Assembly (NCBI GenBank): GCA_949752745.1
Contig: OX457029.1
Location: 38,547,103 to 38,611,102 of the forward strand
From: Protula sp. h YS-2021
Taxonomy: Eukaryota > Annelida > Polychaeta > Sabellida > Serpulidae
Direction: 5' to 3'
Length of the DNA stretch: 64,000 nucleotides
Below are positions 27,370 through 38,100 of this stretch, piece after piece. A program made the position numbers and the translations under genes. Below the pieces are notes generated by a model, which did no database searches, had not been told where the DNA came from, and saw only the letters and a list, made by a program, of their open reading frames with translations. Each line of letters begins with the position of its first letter. Position 1 is the stretch's first letter.

Positions 27370-29570
27370 TCTATAACCCTGTTCGAGATAAAAGTCAACT
27401 TCCGGTTTTTTACCTTGACCGTGATCCAGAAATTTAAGGTAAACGTTGTTTAGGCTCAAAGGGTCGAAAATGAGGTCAAAATCGCTCTATCTCTAACCGT
27501 GTTTGCGATAATAGTCAACTTCCAGGTTTTGACCTTGACCGTGACCGAGAACGTTAAGGTCAACGAGGAATTTCTTATGTGACGTTATTTGGGCGGAAAG
27601 GGTCGAAAATGGACTAAAAATCGCTCTATCTCTAATCGTTTTCGAGATTATAATCAACTCCCGGTTTTTGACCTTGACCATGACCGAGAACATCAAGGTC
27701 ACCGAGGCATTTCTAAAATAACGTTATTTCGCACAAGGGGTCGAAAATGAGCTCAAAATAACTCTATATCTAACCGTTTTTGAGATAATAGTCGACTTCA
27801 GGTTTTTGACCTTGATCGTGAACGAGAAGGTCAAGGTCACCGAGGTACCTCCTATGTAACGTTGTTTAGCCCCAAGGGGTCGACAACCAGCTCAAAATCG
27901 GTATATCTCTAATCGTTTTTGAGATAATAGTCAACTTCCGGTTTTTGACCTTGACCGTGACCGAGAACCTTAAGGTCACCGAAGAATTTCTTATGTAACG
28001 TTATTTGGGCGGAAAGGGTCGAAAATGAACTAAAAATCGCTGTCTCTAATGGTTTTCGAGATAATAGTCAACTTCAAGTCTTTGACCTTGACCGTGACCG
28101 AAAAGATCAAGGTCACCGAGGTACCTCTTATGTAGCGTCGTTTAGGCTGAAAGGGTCTAAAATGACCTCAAAATTTCTGTATCTCTAACCGTTTGCGAGA
28201 TAATAGTCTACTTCCGGTTTTTGACCTTGACCGTGACCGAGGTCAAGGTCACCGAGGTAACTCTTGTATAGCGTTGTTTAGCCCCGGGGGGTAGACAATC
28301 AGCTCGAAATGGGTATATCTTTAATCGTTTTCGAGACAATAATCGACTTCCGGTTTTTGACCTTGACCGTGATCGAGAACATAAAGGTCACTGAGCCATT
28401 TCTAAAGTAACGTTATTTACACACAAAAGGTCGAAAATTAGCTCAGAATCGCTCTTATCTCTAACTGTTTTTGAGATAATAGTCAACTTCCAGTCCTTGA
28501 CCTTGATCGTGACCGAGAAGGTCAAGGTCACCGAGGTAGTTCTTATGTAACGTTGTTTAGGCTCAGGTGATCGACAATCAGTGCGAAATCGGTCTATCTC
28601 TAACCGTTTTCGAGATAATAGTCAACTTCCGGTTTTTCACCGTGACCGAGAAGGTCAAGGTCACCGAGGAATTTCTTATGTAACATTATTTGGGCGAAAG
28701 GGTCGAAAATGAACTAAAATCGCTCTATCTCTAATCATTTTCGAGATAATAGTCAACTTCCGGTCTTTGACCGTGACCGAGGTCAAGGTCACCGAGGTAC
28801 CTCTTATGTAGCGTTGTTTAGGCTGAAAGGGTCGAAAATGACCTCAAAATTGCTGTACCCCTAATCGTTTTCGAGATAATAGTCGACTTCCGGTTTTTGA
28901 CCTTGATCGTGACCGAGAACATCAAGGTCACCGATCCATTTCTAAAGTAACGTTATTTGCGCACAAAGGGTCGAAAATGAGCTCAAAATAGCTCCATCTC
29001 TAACCGTTTTCGAGATAATAGTCGACATCCGGTTTTTGACCTTGACATAGACCAAGAACATTAAGGTCACCGAGGAATTTCTTATGTAACGTTATTTTGG
29101 CGGAAAGGGTCGAAAATGAACTGAAAATCACTCTATCTCAAATCGTTTTCGAGATAATAGTCAACTTCCGGTCTTTGACCTTGACCCTGACCAACAACAT
29201 AAAGGTCACCGAGGGATTTCTTATGTAACGTTATTTGGGCGCAAAAGGTCGAAAATGAGCTCAGAATGGCTCTATCTCTAACCGTTTTCGTGATAATAGT
29301 CAGATTCCGGTTTTTGACCTTGACCGTGACCGAGACTGCCAAGGCCACCAAGGTACCTCTTATGTAACGTTGTTTAGGCCTAAGGGGTTGACAGTCAGCA
29401 TGAAATCGCTCTATCTCGGTTTTCGAGTTTATAGTCAACTTCCGGTTTCGACCTTGACCGTCACCGAGCATTTCTTATGTAACGGTATTTTGAGCCCAAG
29501 GGTTCGAAATGAGCTGAAAAATCGCTCAGTCTCTAATCGTTTTCGAGATAATAGTCAGTGACCTTAATTT
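27370..29570 (+). repeat. 139-bp satellite array 1 with nuclear-receptor half-sites
   Basis: About 16 head-to-tail units with a period of 139 bp, measured between successive ATCGCTCTATCTC starts at 27481 and 27620 and on to 27759. Each unit has the order ATCTCTAACCGTTTTCGAGAT, AATAGTCAACTTCCGG, TTTTGACCTTGACCGTGACC, GAGAAGGTCAAGGTCACCGA, then CTTATGTAACGTTGTTTAGG and GGGTCGAAAATGAGC. The centre carries TGACCTTGA and TCAAGGTCA in inverted arrangement. Units differ by substitutions and small deletions. No protein is encoded. Confidence 0.9.
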
Positions 29571-29639
29571 GACATTGACCGCTGAGGTTCAAAAAAATTG
29601 CCGGTTCACGAAGACCTCGTCGCCCTCTACACGTGTACA

Positions 29640-30027
29640 GAATTTCATCTCCCTCTGTAGGAGGAGTTTTCTGGAAACGGAAGAAAAAACGAAAAAAGGG
29701 CAGAAACTTCCAGAAAAGTTATAAACCAGTTGCAAACAAAGTTTAATACAAAACAGTTGTGAAAGATGAGTTGTGAAATATCTTTATACAGTAAAGTACC
29801 ACATATAGAATTCCGTTTATTTACAAATGACACGCACAAAGCATAAAATATTATTGACACTGAAATGACGCCTGCTGGGAACAACATAAGGGCACGGGCA
29901 AATATAAACCACCACGTAAGTATTTTTTATACCCAAATAATCTTGTCCGTGACCTACCACTTATGCATTTCAGGCATATCAAATGCTACCACATAATGCA
30001 GCCACCACATAAGATACCTCTCGTTGG
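29640..30027 (+). repeat. Tail segment of the satellite element, first copy
   Basis: Contains GTAAAGTACCACATATAGAA, CACGTAAGTATTTTTTATAC and CAGCCACCACATAAGATACC. It recurs at about 31910-32285. In both cases it follows a satellite array and precedes a GTCCG-rich stretch. Confidence 0.7.
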
Positions 30028-30389
30028 TCCGTCCGTGCCCACAATGGTTATGATATGTGGTAGATTTTGGTACATCCGTCACTTACGTGGTTTTTGTTCC
30101 TCATGTGGTGGTTCTTATGAGGTAGCCACATAAGCACCCACTGAGCACAAAGCAAAATACATAAGGGAGTCCGTCAAAGTCCGTTGATCAACTGTCCTGT
30201 AACACCATCTGTTGGTAAATAATACAACTATAAAGCTAATTTCTAAAGCAAATAAGAACAGCGTTTGTATGAATGCCCTTGTGGGGTGGGGGAAATCATA
30301 AGAATACACCTACTGCGTTCTGTTCCGTGCATAAAACATTAGATATTAAACAGACAAACAAGCACTTTGTTATAACAATAGTCATATAA

Positions 30390-31850
30390 TAGTCATCTTC
30401 CATTTTTTTACTTTGACCGTGACCGAGGTCAAGGTCACCGAGGTACCGTTCATGTAACTTTAGGCCTAAAGGTCGACAATCAGCTTGAAATCGCTCTATC
30501 TGTAACCACTTCGAAATAATATCAACTTCCGGTTTTAACCTTGATCGTGACCCAGAAGGTCACGGTCACCGAAGTGATAGTTATTTCCCGGTTTATGGCC
30601 AGGACCGTGACTCAAAGGTCAAGGTCAATGAAGTACCTTTTATGCAACGTTATTTAGGCCAAAAGGCTCAACAATCAGGTCGAAATCGCTCTGTCTCTAG
30701 CTACTTTCGGGATAATAGTTAGCTTCCAGTTTTTGACACTGACCGTTACCAAGAAGATCCGGGTCAACGAGGTAACTCTTATGTAGCGTCATTTAGGCCC
30801 AAAAGGTCCAAAATCAGCTCAAAACTGCTCTATTTGTAACCGTTTTTGAGATAATAATCAACTTCCGGTTTTGGGCCTTAACCATGACTAAGATGGTGAA
30901 GATCACCGAGGTACCTCTGTTGTAGCGTTGTTTAGGTCCAGCGGCACGAAAATCAGCTCGAAAGCGCTCTGTCTCTAGCTTTTTTCGGGATAATATTGAA
31001 CTTCTTGGTTTTGACCTTGACCGTGACCGAGAACGATCCAGGTCACCCAGATACTTCTTATGTAAGGTTGTTCAGTCCCAAAGGGTCGAAAATGAGCTCA
31101 AAATCTCTCTACCTCTAGCGTTTTCGAGATAATAGTCAACTTCCGGTTTTTGGCTTGACCCTGACTAAGAAGGTCAAGATCACCGAGGCATCTCTGTTGT
31201 AGCGTTATTTAGGCCCAGCGGCACGAAAATCAGCTCGAAAGCGCTCTGTCTCTAGCTTTTTTTCGGGATAATATTGAACTTCTTGGTTTTGACCTTGACC
31301 GTGACCGAGAAGATCCAGGTCACCAAGATACTTCTTACGTAAGGTTGTTTAGTCCCAAAGTGTCGAAAATGAGCTCAAAATCTCTCTACCTCTAACGTTT
31401 CCGGTTTTTGGCCCTGAACCTGACTCAGAAGATCAAGGTCACCGAGATATCTCTTATGTAACTTTGTTTCGGCCGAAAGGGTCAAAAGTGAGCTCAAAAT
31501 CCCTCTTTCTCTAGCCGTTTTTGCGATAATAATCAACTTCCGGTTTTTTTACCTTGACCGTGACTCAGAAGGTCAAAGTAACCGAGGTACCTCTAAATTA
31601 ACATTGCTTAGGCCCAAAGGGTAAAAAATGAGCTCAAAATAGCTCTCTCGCTGTAACCGTTTTCGAGATTAAGTCAACTTTCAGTTTTTGACCTTGACCA
31701 TGACCGAGGAGGTAAGGTCATCGTGGTACGTGTTACATAACGTTGCTTTGGCCCAAAGGGTCGAGAATGAGCTCAAAATTATGCTATATTTAACCGTTTT
31801 CGAAATAATTGTCAACTTCCCATTTTTGACCTTGACAGTGGGATTTGAGC
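30390..31850 (+). repeat. 139-bp satellite array 2, more diverged
   Basis: About ten units of the same family as array 1, with more substitutions and truncated units. Some neighbouring units share private variants (for example the repeated GCCCAGCGGCACGAAAATC at about 30935 and 31210), showing local duplication of a two- to three-unit block. Confidence 0.8.
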
Positions 31851-31909
31851 AGTTTTATGGCCAGTGATTCATAGGCGTTTTGAAAAATATTTTGACCTCA
31901 ATTGGCTCA

Positions 31910-32330
31910 AACCCTAGGAGGAGTTTTCTGGAATATATTTTGTGGAAAATTTACTTTGGTCTCAATTTGACCTTGAACCCTGAGGTAAAAAAAATCGCGG
32001 ATTGGCCGAGATCAACACAGTTGTGAGAGATAAGTTGTCAAATATCATTATACTGTAAAGTACCACATATAGAATATCGTTGATTTACAAATGACACACA
32101 CGAAGCATAAAACATTATTGACATTGAACTGATGCCTGCTGGGAAACACACAAGGGCACGGGCGAATATGAACCACCACATAAGTATTTGTTATTCTCAA
32201 ATAATCTTGTCCGTGACCCACCACTTAAACTCTTTTCAGGCATATCAAATGCTACCAAATAATGCAGCCACCACATAAGATACCTCTTGTCTGTTCGTCC
32301 GTTCGTCCATCCATCCGTCTGTCTCTCCGT
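31910..32330 (+). repeat. Tail segment, second copy, with GTCCG run
   Basis: Second copy of the tail seen at 29640-30027, ending in CCACCACATAAGATACC followed by a (GTCY)n-rich run of TCCGTCCGTCCG type at 32280-32345. Confidence 0.65.
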
Positions 32331-32344
32331 CCGTCCGTCCGTCA

Positions 32345-32700
32345 GTGCGTAACGCATTGTGGTCTCAAGTTTGTGTAATGAACTCGTCCTAGGGTTTTAG
32401 GCCTGGCAACCTGAAACCAATATGGAATGAATATATATATAGCATGAAGGTGTGCACCTCCTCTTTTGACCGACGTTCGTCTGTCCGTTTGTCGTGAAAT
32501 GGTTCGGAACTTGGCATATTTATAGTACATTGATGGGTAGCTTCGAAGTTTTGTGTAATGAATTCGTCCTAGGATTTTAGGCCTGGCAACCTGAAATCTG
32601 TATGGAGTCAATATATATGGTATGAAGGTTTGCACCTCCCCTTTTGACCGACGTACGTGCATCCGTCTGATGGTGAGGTGGTTTGGAACTGAGCATATTT
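32345..32700 (+). repeat. Tandem ~180-bp duplication inside the satellite element
   Basis: Two copies of a segment containing GAATTCGTCCTAGG/GAACTCGTCCTAGG, TTTTAGGCCTGGCAACCTGA and CTTTTGACCGACGT lie at about 32375-32480 and 32555-32660. Spacer sequence contains GGTTCGGAACTTGGCATATT. Confidence 0.6.
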
Positions 32701-33258
32701 TATGTACTTCACGAGACTATCCTTAGTTTGACATGGCCTGTTAAATATTGTGTTCCATTTGAGCAAATAAACCGATATTTTAAACAATTAAAACTTCAAT
32801 ACCATCACAGTTTTTCTTGAATGTACGCAATCTTTTTGCATGTTACAATTACCGTATTATGAATTCTTCAGTTACAATTTCGTTTAGGGCGGGTCATTCG
32901 TGTTCCTCCAGGACATATTTCTAGTTACTTAAAAATAAAGTGATATTTTGATATCAAAAATCATTTTTTGAGATCAAAAATCATTTGCAGATTTCAAAAT
33001 ACAAATTAAAAAAATCTGAAATAATAATACCTGAAATACATTCATGATATCAATAAAAAGAAAATGAATTATTGGACTCAAAATTGATATTTTGCCATCA
33101 AATATTTAATTTCTTCTATCTCAAATTCTGCTATCTCAAAAAATGAATTTTATATATAATTAAATCATTTTTGATATCAATAAATATTTCTTCATATCTT
33201 TAAATATGTGTTGATATCAAAAATTATTTTTTTGAGATCAAGTATATACTATGCATAT

Positions 33259-34369
33259 TGTCACAAAGTGATGGATTCTCTTCTATATTTTTAAGGTTAG
33301 GCGCTCGTGCAGTTTTTTATAGTTTGCTTTACATGATGTCGTTTTGTACGGGTCATCTATTTAATTGACCGAGTGAAATCAATATTGATTACAAGGTGTA
33401 AAGTCAGTATTTATAATCCTTAGTGCCGTCGTGTTGAATACGTAAGGTGACTTCTGCCACGTCTTCGGGTCAGTTTGGAAGTAAACCATGCCGGAGTAAG
33501 ACGTAATGTTAAGTTAGTTATCAGCCTAAAGGCATCATTTGTATAGATTTATGAATAATACGACTTAAGCAAGGTCAGTATTGCATAAATATAAGGTGAA
33601 ACTACTGAAACTACTGAATGCTTCAGTTATTGCAAATTTATTAGTTGTTTTTTTTTTGAGGGGGGGGGGGTAAATTGCTGCTGATAAACCTTTACTATTT
33701 TTATTTCATTTTGACTGTATGCATTGTTAGTCGTGCAGTTTATGTTGTATTTGAATAAATAGATAAATTATGAGAAACAAGCAGAGACATGACCGCTGGG
33801 TTTGGGATTCTATTGATAGTCTTTGAAGTAGAATTCTGAAGATCGAATACTTATGAGTGTTTGTATCGTGTGTTAAGTGGACGGGGACTGGGACAAGGAG
33901 AAGGGGAGCCCCAATGTGTGCAGTGTTGTGCTGAGGGTGATACGCATGAGGACCGTAAGGGCTGGGCGACGTACCAACGAGAGGCAGGAACTCCGACCGA
34001 GAGACGTTTCAACGGGTACCGTGAGGGACTTGTTCACTCAGCTGAGAAGTAACAATTCCCGCGTGCGCGGTGACGCACGTGGAGTGGGCATGTACGGTGT
34101 TGTAGCGTAGTCTTGGGGCGGAAACCGTGAGGGACTTGTTTACTCGACCGAGAAGGGACATTCTCGAGTGCTAGGTGACGCACGTGGAGTGGGCATGTAC
34201 GGTTCTGTAGGGTAGTCTTGAAGGCCGCAAGTATCGGTGGCGTGATTACTATTATTTTTTCCGTGTAATTTGTTATGTATTTGTTAATAAATAATTTTTT
34301 TCTTTAAAAAAGTCATTTTTTTGTTTGTTTACACTTCCCTTAACCACAAATTCAAAGCAATTTGTGACA
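33259..34369. mobile_element. LTR-like insertion (TGTCAC...GTGACA)
   Basis: A 1.1 kb stretch absent from copy 1 of the host element begins TGTCACAAA and ends TTTGTGACA. It carries AATAAATAA near its 3' end, which fits a solo LTR. AAGTATA occurs on both sides (about 33240 and 34378), though not directly at the TG/CA borders, so the exact insertion edges are unsure. A roughly 110-bp tandem pair containing ACGCACGTGGAGTGGGCATG lies at 34018-34240. No coding domain is recognised. A TIR element is the alternative reading. Confidence 0.35.
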
Positions 34370-34493
34370 TATACATAAGTATACAGTTAGATAGCAAGAA
34401 TTAATTCTTGATATCAAAATATGGATTTTTGAGATCAAAAAATAATTCTTAAGATCAATAATTCCCTAATAAATGTGAAAATGGCATTCCATA

Positions 34494-35123
34494 CTTATGA
34501 GCAAGTCCAAACTATTGATGTTTAAAATTAGATAGATACATAGTTTTTACACAACTAAAATATTGTGGTGATATACATTAAAGCGTGACAATGTGGAGCA
34601 GGTCTGACAGATAAATCCCGTTGTTTGTAATCTATTAGTGCTTATTGAGGCTCATAAATACTAAGCCAACTGATGATCTATAGCGATTATGGCAAAGACA
34701 GATGGTCTTTTCCATCGCTATCTTATCATAATTGTTTAACCCAGTATCACAAGACAGAAGAATCAAATGAATATTGGCAGGGAAATTGCCAGACTTAAGC
34801 GGTTCATTCACAGGCAGATGAACAGCCTTGTGCAACCAAAACATGATCGAAAAAAAAAAAATTTCTGTGTAGAATGATAATGTGATCTAAAAGAATATCT
34901 ATCTTAAACTTATGTTGGACTTAATAATTAATTCAGTGGTATAACTATTGAAAGCATTTGACCTCTGTATATATATAAAAGAAGGACAATTTTATATTAG
35001 GCTTTACTGGGATCACTGTCTACGCTTTCTTCAGAAATAATGGTATGCAAAACTATGGACCACGAACAAGCGAAGATCAAATTCATTAGGTTGTCATTTT
35101 TATGGAAACTGAATTTCCACAAA
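34494..35123. other. Intergenic, upstream of the cysteine-rich gene
   Basis: No gene recognised. The likely promoter of the gene starting at 35124 is in here. TATATATATAAAAGAAGG at 34967-34984 is a candidate TATA region about 140 bp before the ATG. Confidence 0.35.
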
Positions 35124-38100
35124 ATGAGCAACTTTGGGACGTTTCTTTGTGTATTTCTAGCAGGTGTCCTAGTGAATGCCGATGTTGATTTTACAGACTG
35201 CAATATGGAGTAAGTGTAAACAATGCATTTTGTTTCCTTAGTATCAACGAGATGATGGCTTTTTAAAAATGATGTAGTCATCAATCGATAAACACAATTT
35301 AGTTAGTTCCAATACTTAATACTTTATACAAAAAATAACGTTCGTTTACTTCCACCGAATTCCATTCGTCTACGCCTATTTTTTCATAAAAGTTGAAGCT
35401 TTCAATTGTTTTCTAAATTTTTTGGTCTTTTCGTTCTGTCTTTTTTTGTATCAATCAGATATTTCAAACATACCATTGCAGTTATTATGGACTTTGTTAT
35501 TTCCTTTTGAAGTTTATAAACGTTTGAAGTTCCTAATAAATTCAATTCAACATAAAACAGCTTTTGTAATTCACCACAGTCACGAAAACAAGAATTAACC
35601 TTGGCAAGAAAATTTTTAACATTTTAATTTATGTCATATTTGATTAATGTTACCCATACAAAAGTCATAACTGGATTCAAACCCGTTTCTCAAAGAAACA
35701 AACATTCACACACCGGACAAACTGCAGTAGGATTCTGGACTTCAGAACTGGAATCCGGAAGTAAATGTGATTGTTAAGATGGGAAACAAAATTTTAAAAA
35801 ATTAAGGTGAACGTTCGGCTTTACATTTTTCTCAGGTATTTTCATTTCACTTCGTTTTTTGTTACTCTGTATATTACTCGATTTATTCCTTCCTGAGCTT
35901 GTTGTGACCTACAGGGAGGGTTTGATATACAGGGGGCACTTTGTATCAAATGTCTTGTCATGCGTGTAAATGGGGTAATTTTGGGCCAAGACGCGGTTCA
36001 AGCCGAATGGCAATATATTTAAAAACGGGATAATTTTAATTCAGTACTCAGCGTTTCAGAGGGATCCTTTCAGAACTGAACTCCTCGTGTGGTTAAAAGG
36101 GTGAACGTAATGTAAAAGCTCGCACTCCGCGTTAAGGGGTCATTTTGAAAAGTCATGAACACACATGGTAACCTTCTGATACAAAGTGCGCTCTGAGTAG
36201 AGTACTCTATGTTGTCGGTTCTTTATATAGAAATATATTGCTTCGTGAAATTAATTTTATCAGCTCTCTTTTCCACAGGGAAGGTTGGTATGGAGAGTTC
36301 ACGAACTGTGCGGAGGACCACATAGCAGTGGGGGCCTGTGGTTCCGGCTCTAAGGCAGATTGTAGCAACAACTATCACACCTTAGATTGCTGCAGAGTGA
36401 CATCAAGTACAAACAGTAAGGGCATCAGTTTTCGATAAACTCATTTTATAATATTAACTGGCAAGGTTATATTCACCAGATGGAACGTTGTATTGCTGTG
36501 GCTGTTATATCATTTATGCGACAGAAACGGCTTCATTTGTGTCATCTTTAGCAGCTAAAATCAACACTCCAAAGTCATGAAGAAGTTATGACGCAATATT
36601 ATTACTGTTAGATTTAACTGGATTTTGGCCTCAGTTTGACGACGTAAATAGAAACAGAACACACTTATAGTCTGTTTCAAACCAGCATTTTTGTCAATAT
36701 TATACTTTAAAAACGGTTTAATTAATAAAAAGAAATTTAGAAAGCCAAATATGGAATGTAAACAACGAAAGACAGTTAAAACATCCCACCCTCTTTGTAA
36801 AACAGCCTTTTATTTTGGCAGTTTCTTTGATTTCACATAGTAAGAAAGAGAAGAATTATAACACAAAATCAAACAAACAACAATACATAATAAATATTTA
36901 CCTTCATAATTTACTTTATATGAAAGAAAGAACTGAGCTATAGTTCAGAAAATTGCTTACAGGGAAACGAAGCTGCATGACAAAACAAGGAGGCTATGGC
37001 GAGCACATTGAATGTTCTAGAAACGAGGGTTTGGTCACTCTGTGTACGTCAGGACTACACCCCAGCTGTGGTGATGTAACTGCAATTACCTGCTGCGATG
37101 GTAATTTATTTCCTAACCATATCAACTTATATAATTTATTATATAATATCACATAATATACTTTTTGGTCATCTTGACGTGTTTTCAATAGTATAACTGG
37201 ATATTAAGATAGAATCTATTCATATTATTTTACCTTTTAGAGACGTCACGTTATATTAGATATGAGCTAATCTTAAACAGTGAACAGATTTATAGTTGCT
37301 GCTTCACAAAGCAACCTTATAATCGGCAATGTGTTTATACACTTTACCTGGGTTTTCTCTATTATTTGCACTTTGTACAAATTTACGTCAGTCTTGAATA
37401 TCAGGAAAAATGTAAAAACACTTTTTCATGAAAAATATTACCATGAAGTTTTAAACAGGAGCAGTAACAATAAATAAATGTAGTCAGGTAGAGATGCAAA
37501 CCTTTAAGTGAATCAAACACATATTTTATATAAAATTATTGCATGACTTTTGAAGTAAGAACAAATATAAATCTTAATGACAATGAAACATTCCTCCCGT
37601 ACATTGACATATAAAATTTCACTGATCTGTTGGTATGCTTTATCAGCAAATCTCCGTTTCATTGACTTACTGAAAGAACAAATATTTGCAAAAACTCATG
37701 AATATCATCTTGACTGGAAAATGTTGGAATCCGATGCATGTAAATATTGTGACACTTCGGATACGATAATACTTCTTTTGGAACTGTCAAAAAGCCAGAG
37801 AAATTATCAGAGAACCATATTGAAGATAAACGCTTTTAATTTTGAGAAATGTTACTTTCTGCTTGGAAAAGATAATATCACAGGGGATAACCTATCTATG
37901 TTAATAAAATATCATATATATCAGTTTAGAGTCAATGAGGGAAATTTTCACGAGAGCGTGTTTATTAGAAACGCAAAATTACAATAAAAGGCAGACATGC
38001 AAACATTATCTGAAGATGAATTAAAATTGAAATGGACTTATTTTGGCGAAGTGTTTTCAAACTTAAAAGCGGATCTGATATATTGATAGATGTTTGTGAT

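Larger units (their letters stand above)
26371..32897. mobile_element. ~6.5 kb satellite-bearing element with ATGACCCGCCC ends
   Basis: It lies inside the older TIR element. The left end is ATGACCCGCCC and the right end is its inverse GGGCGGGTCAT. The left end continues into a near-palindrome (26371-26401, closing with GGGTCAT) and then a GTCTGTCCGTCC run. About 28 further bases (to about 32925) that are absent from copy 1 may belong to the element, so the right edge is uncertain, and no clear target duplication was found. It encodes no recognisable protein. The interior is a dimer: a head segment around TTATGTGGTGGTTCTTATG, a 139-bp satellite array, and a tail with CCACCACATAAG, occurring twice with arrays of different length. 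Confidence 0.6.
25984..34493 (-). mobile_element. TIR element copy 2, inverted and interrupted by two insertions
   Basis: The left end TATGGAATGCC (25984) and the right end ending GGCATTCCATA (34493) are the same ends as the element at 803-1966. The flanks CTTATA and CTTATG fit a 6-bp target duplication. Pieces at 25984-26365, 32925-33240 and 34385-34493 align, reverse-complemented and in order, with copy 1. Between them lie a roughly 6.5 kb element (26371-32897) and a roughly 1.1 kb insertion (33259-34369). Insertion order follows directly: this copy landed first and the two others entered it later. Confidence 0.75.

Noticed and set aside
29133..29471. 112-codon minus-strand frame in the satellite
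   Set aside because: It is a repeat artefact: the 139-bp period is not a multiple of three and neighbouring units are closed.
27370..31850. CRISPR-like array
   Set aside because: There are no unique spacers between fixed repeats. It is a head-to-tail satellite in a eukaryotic genome.
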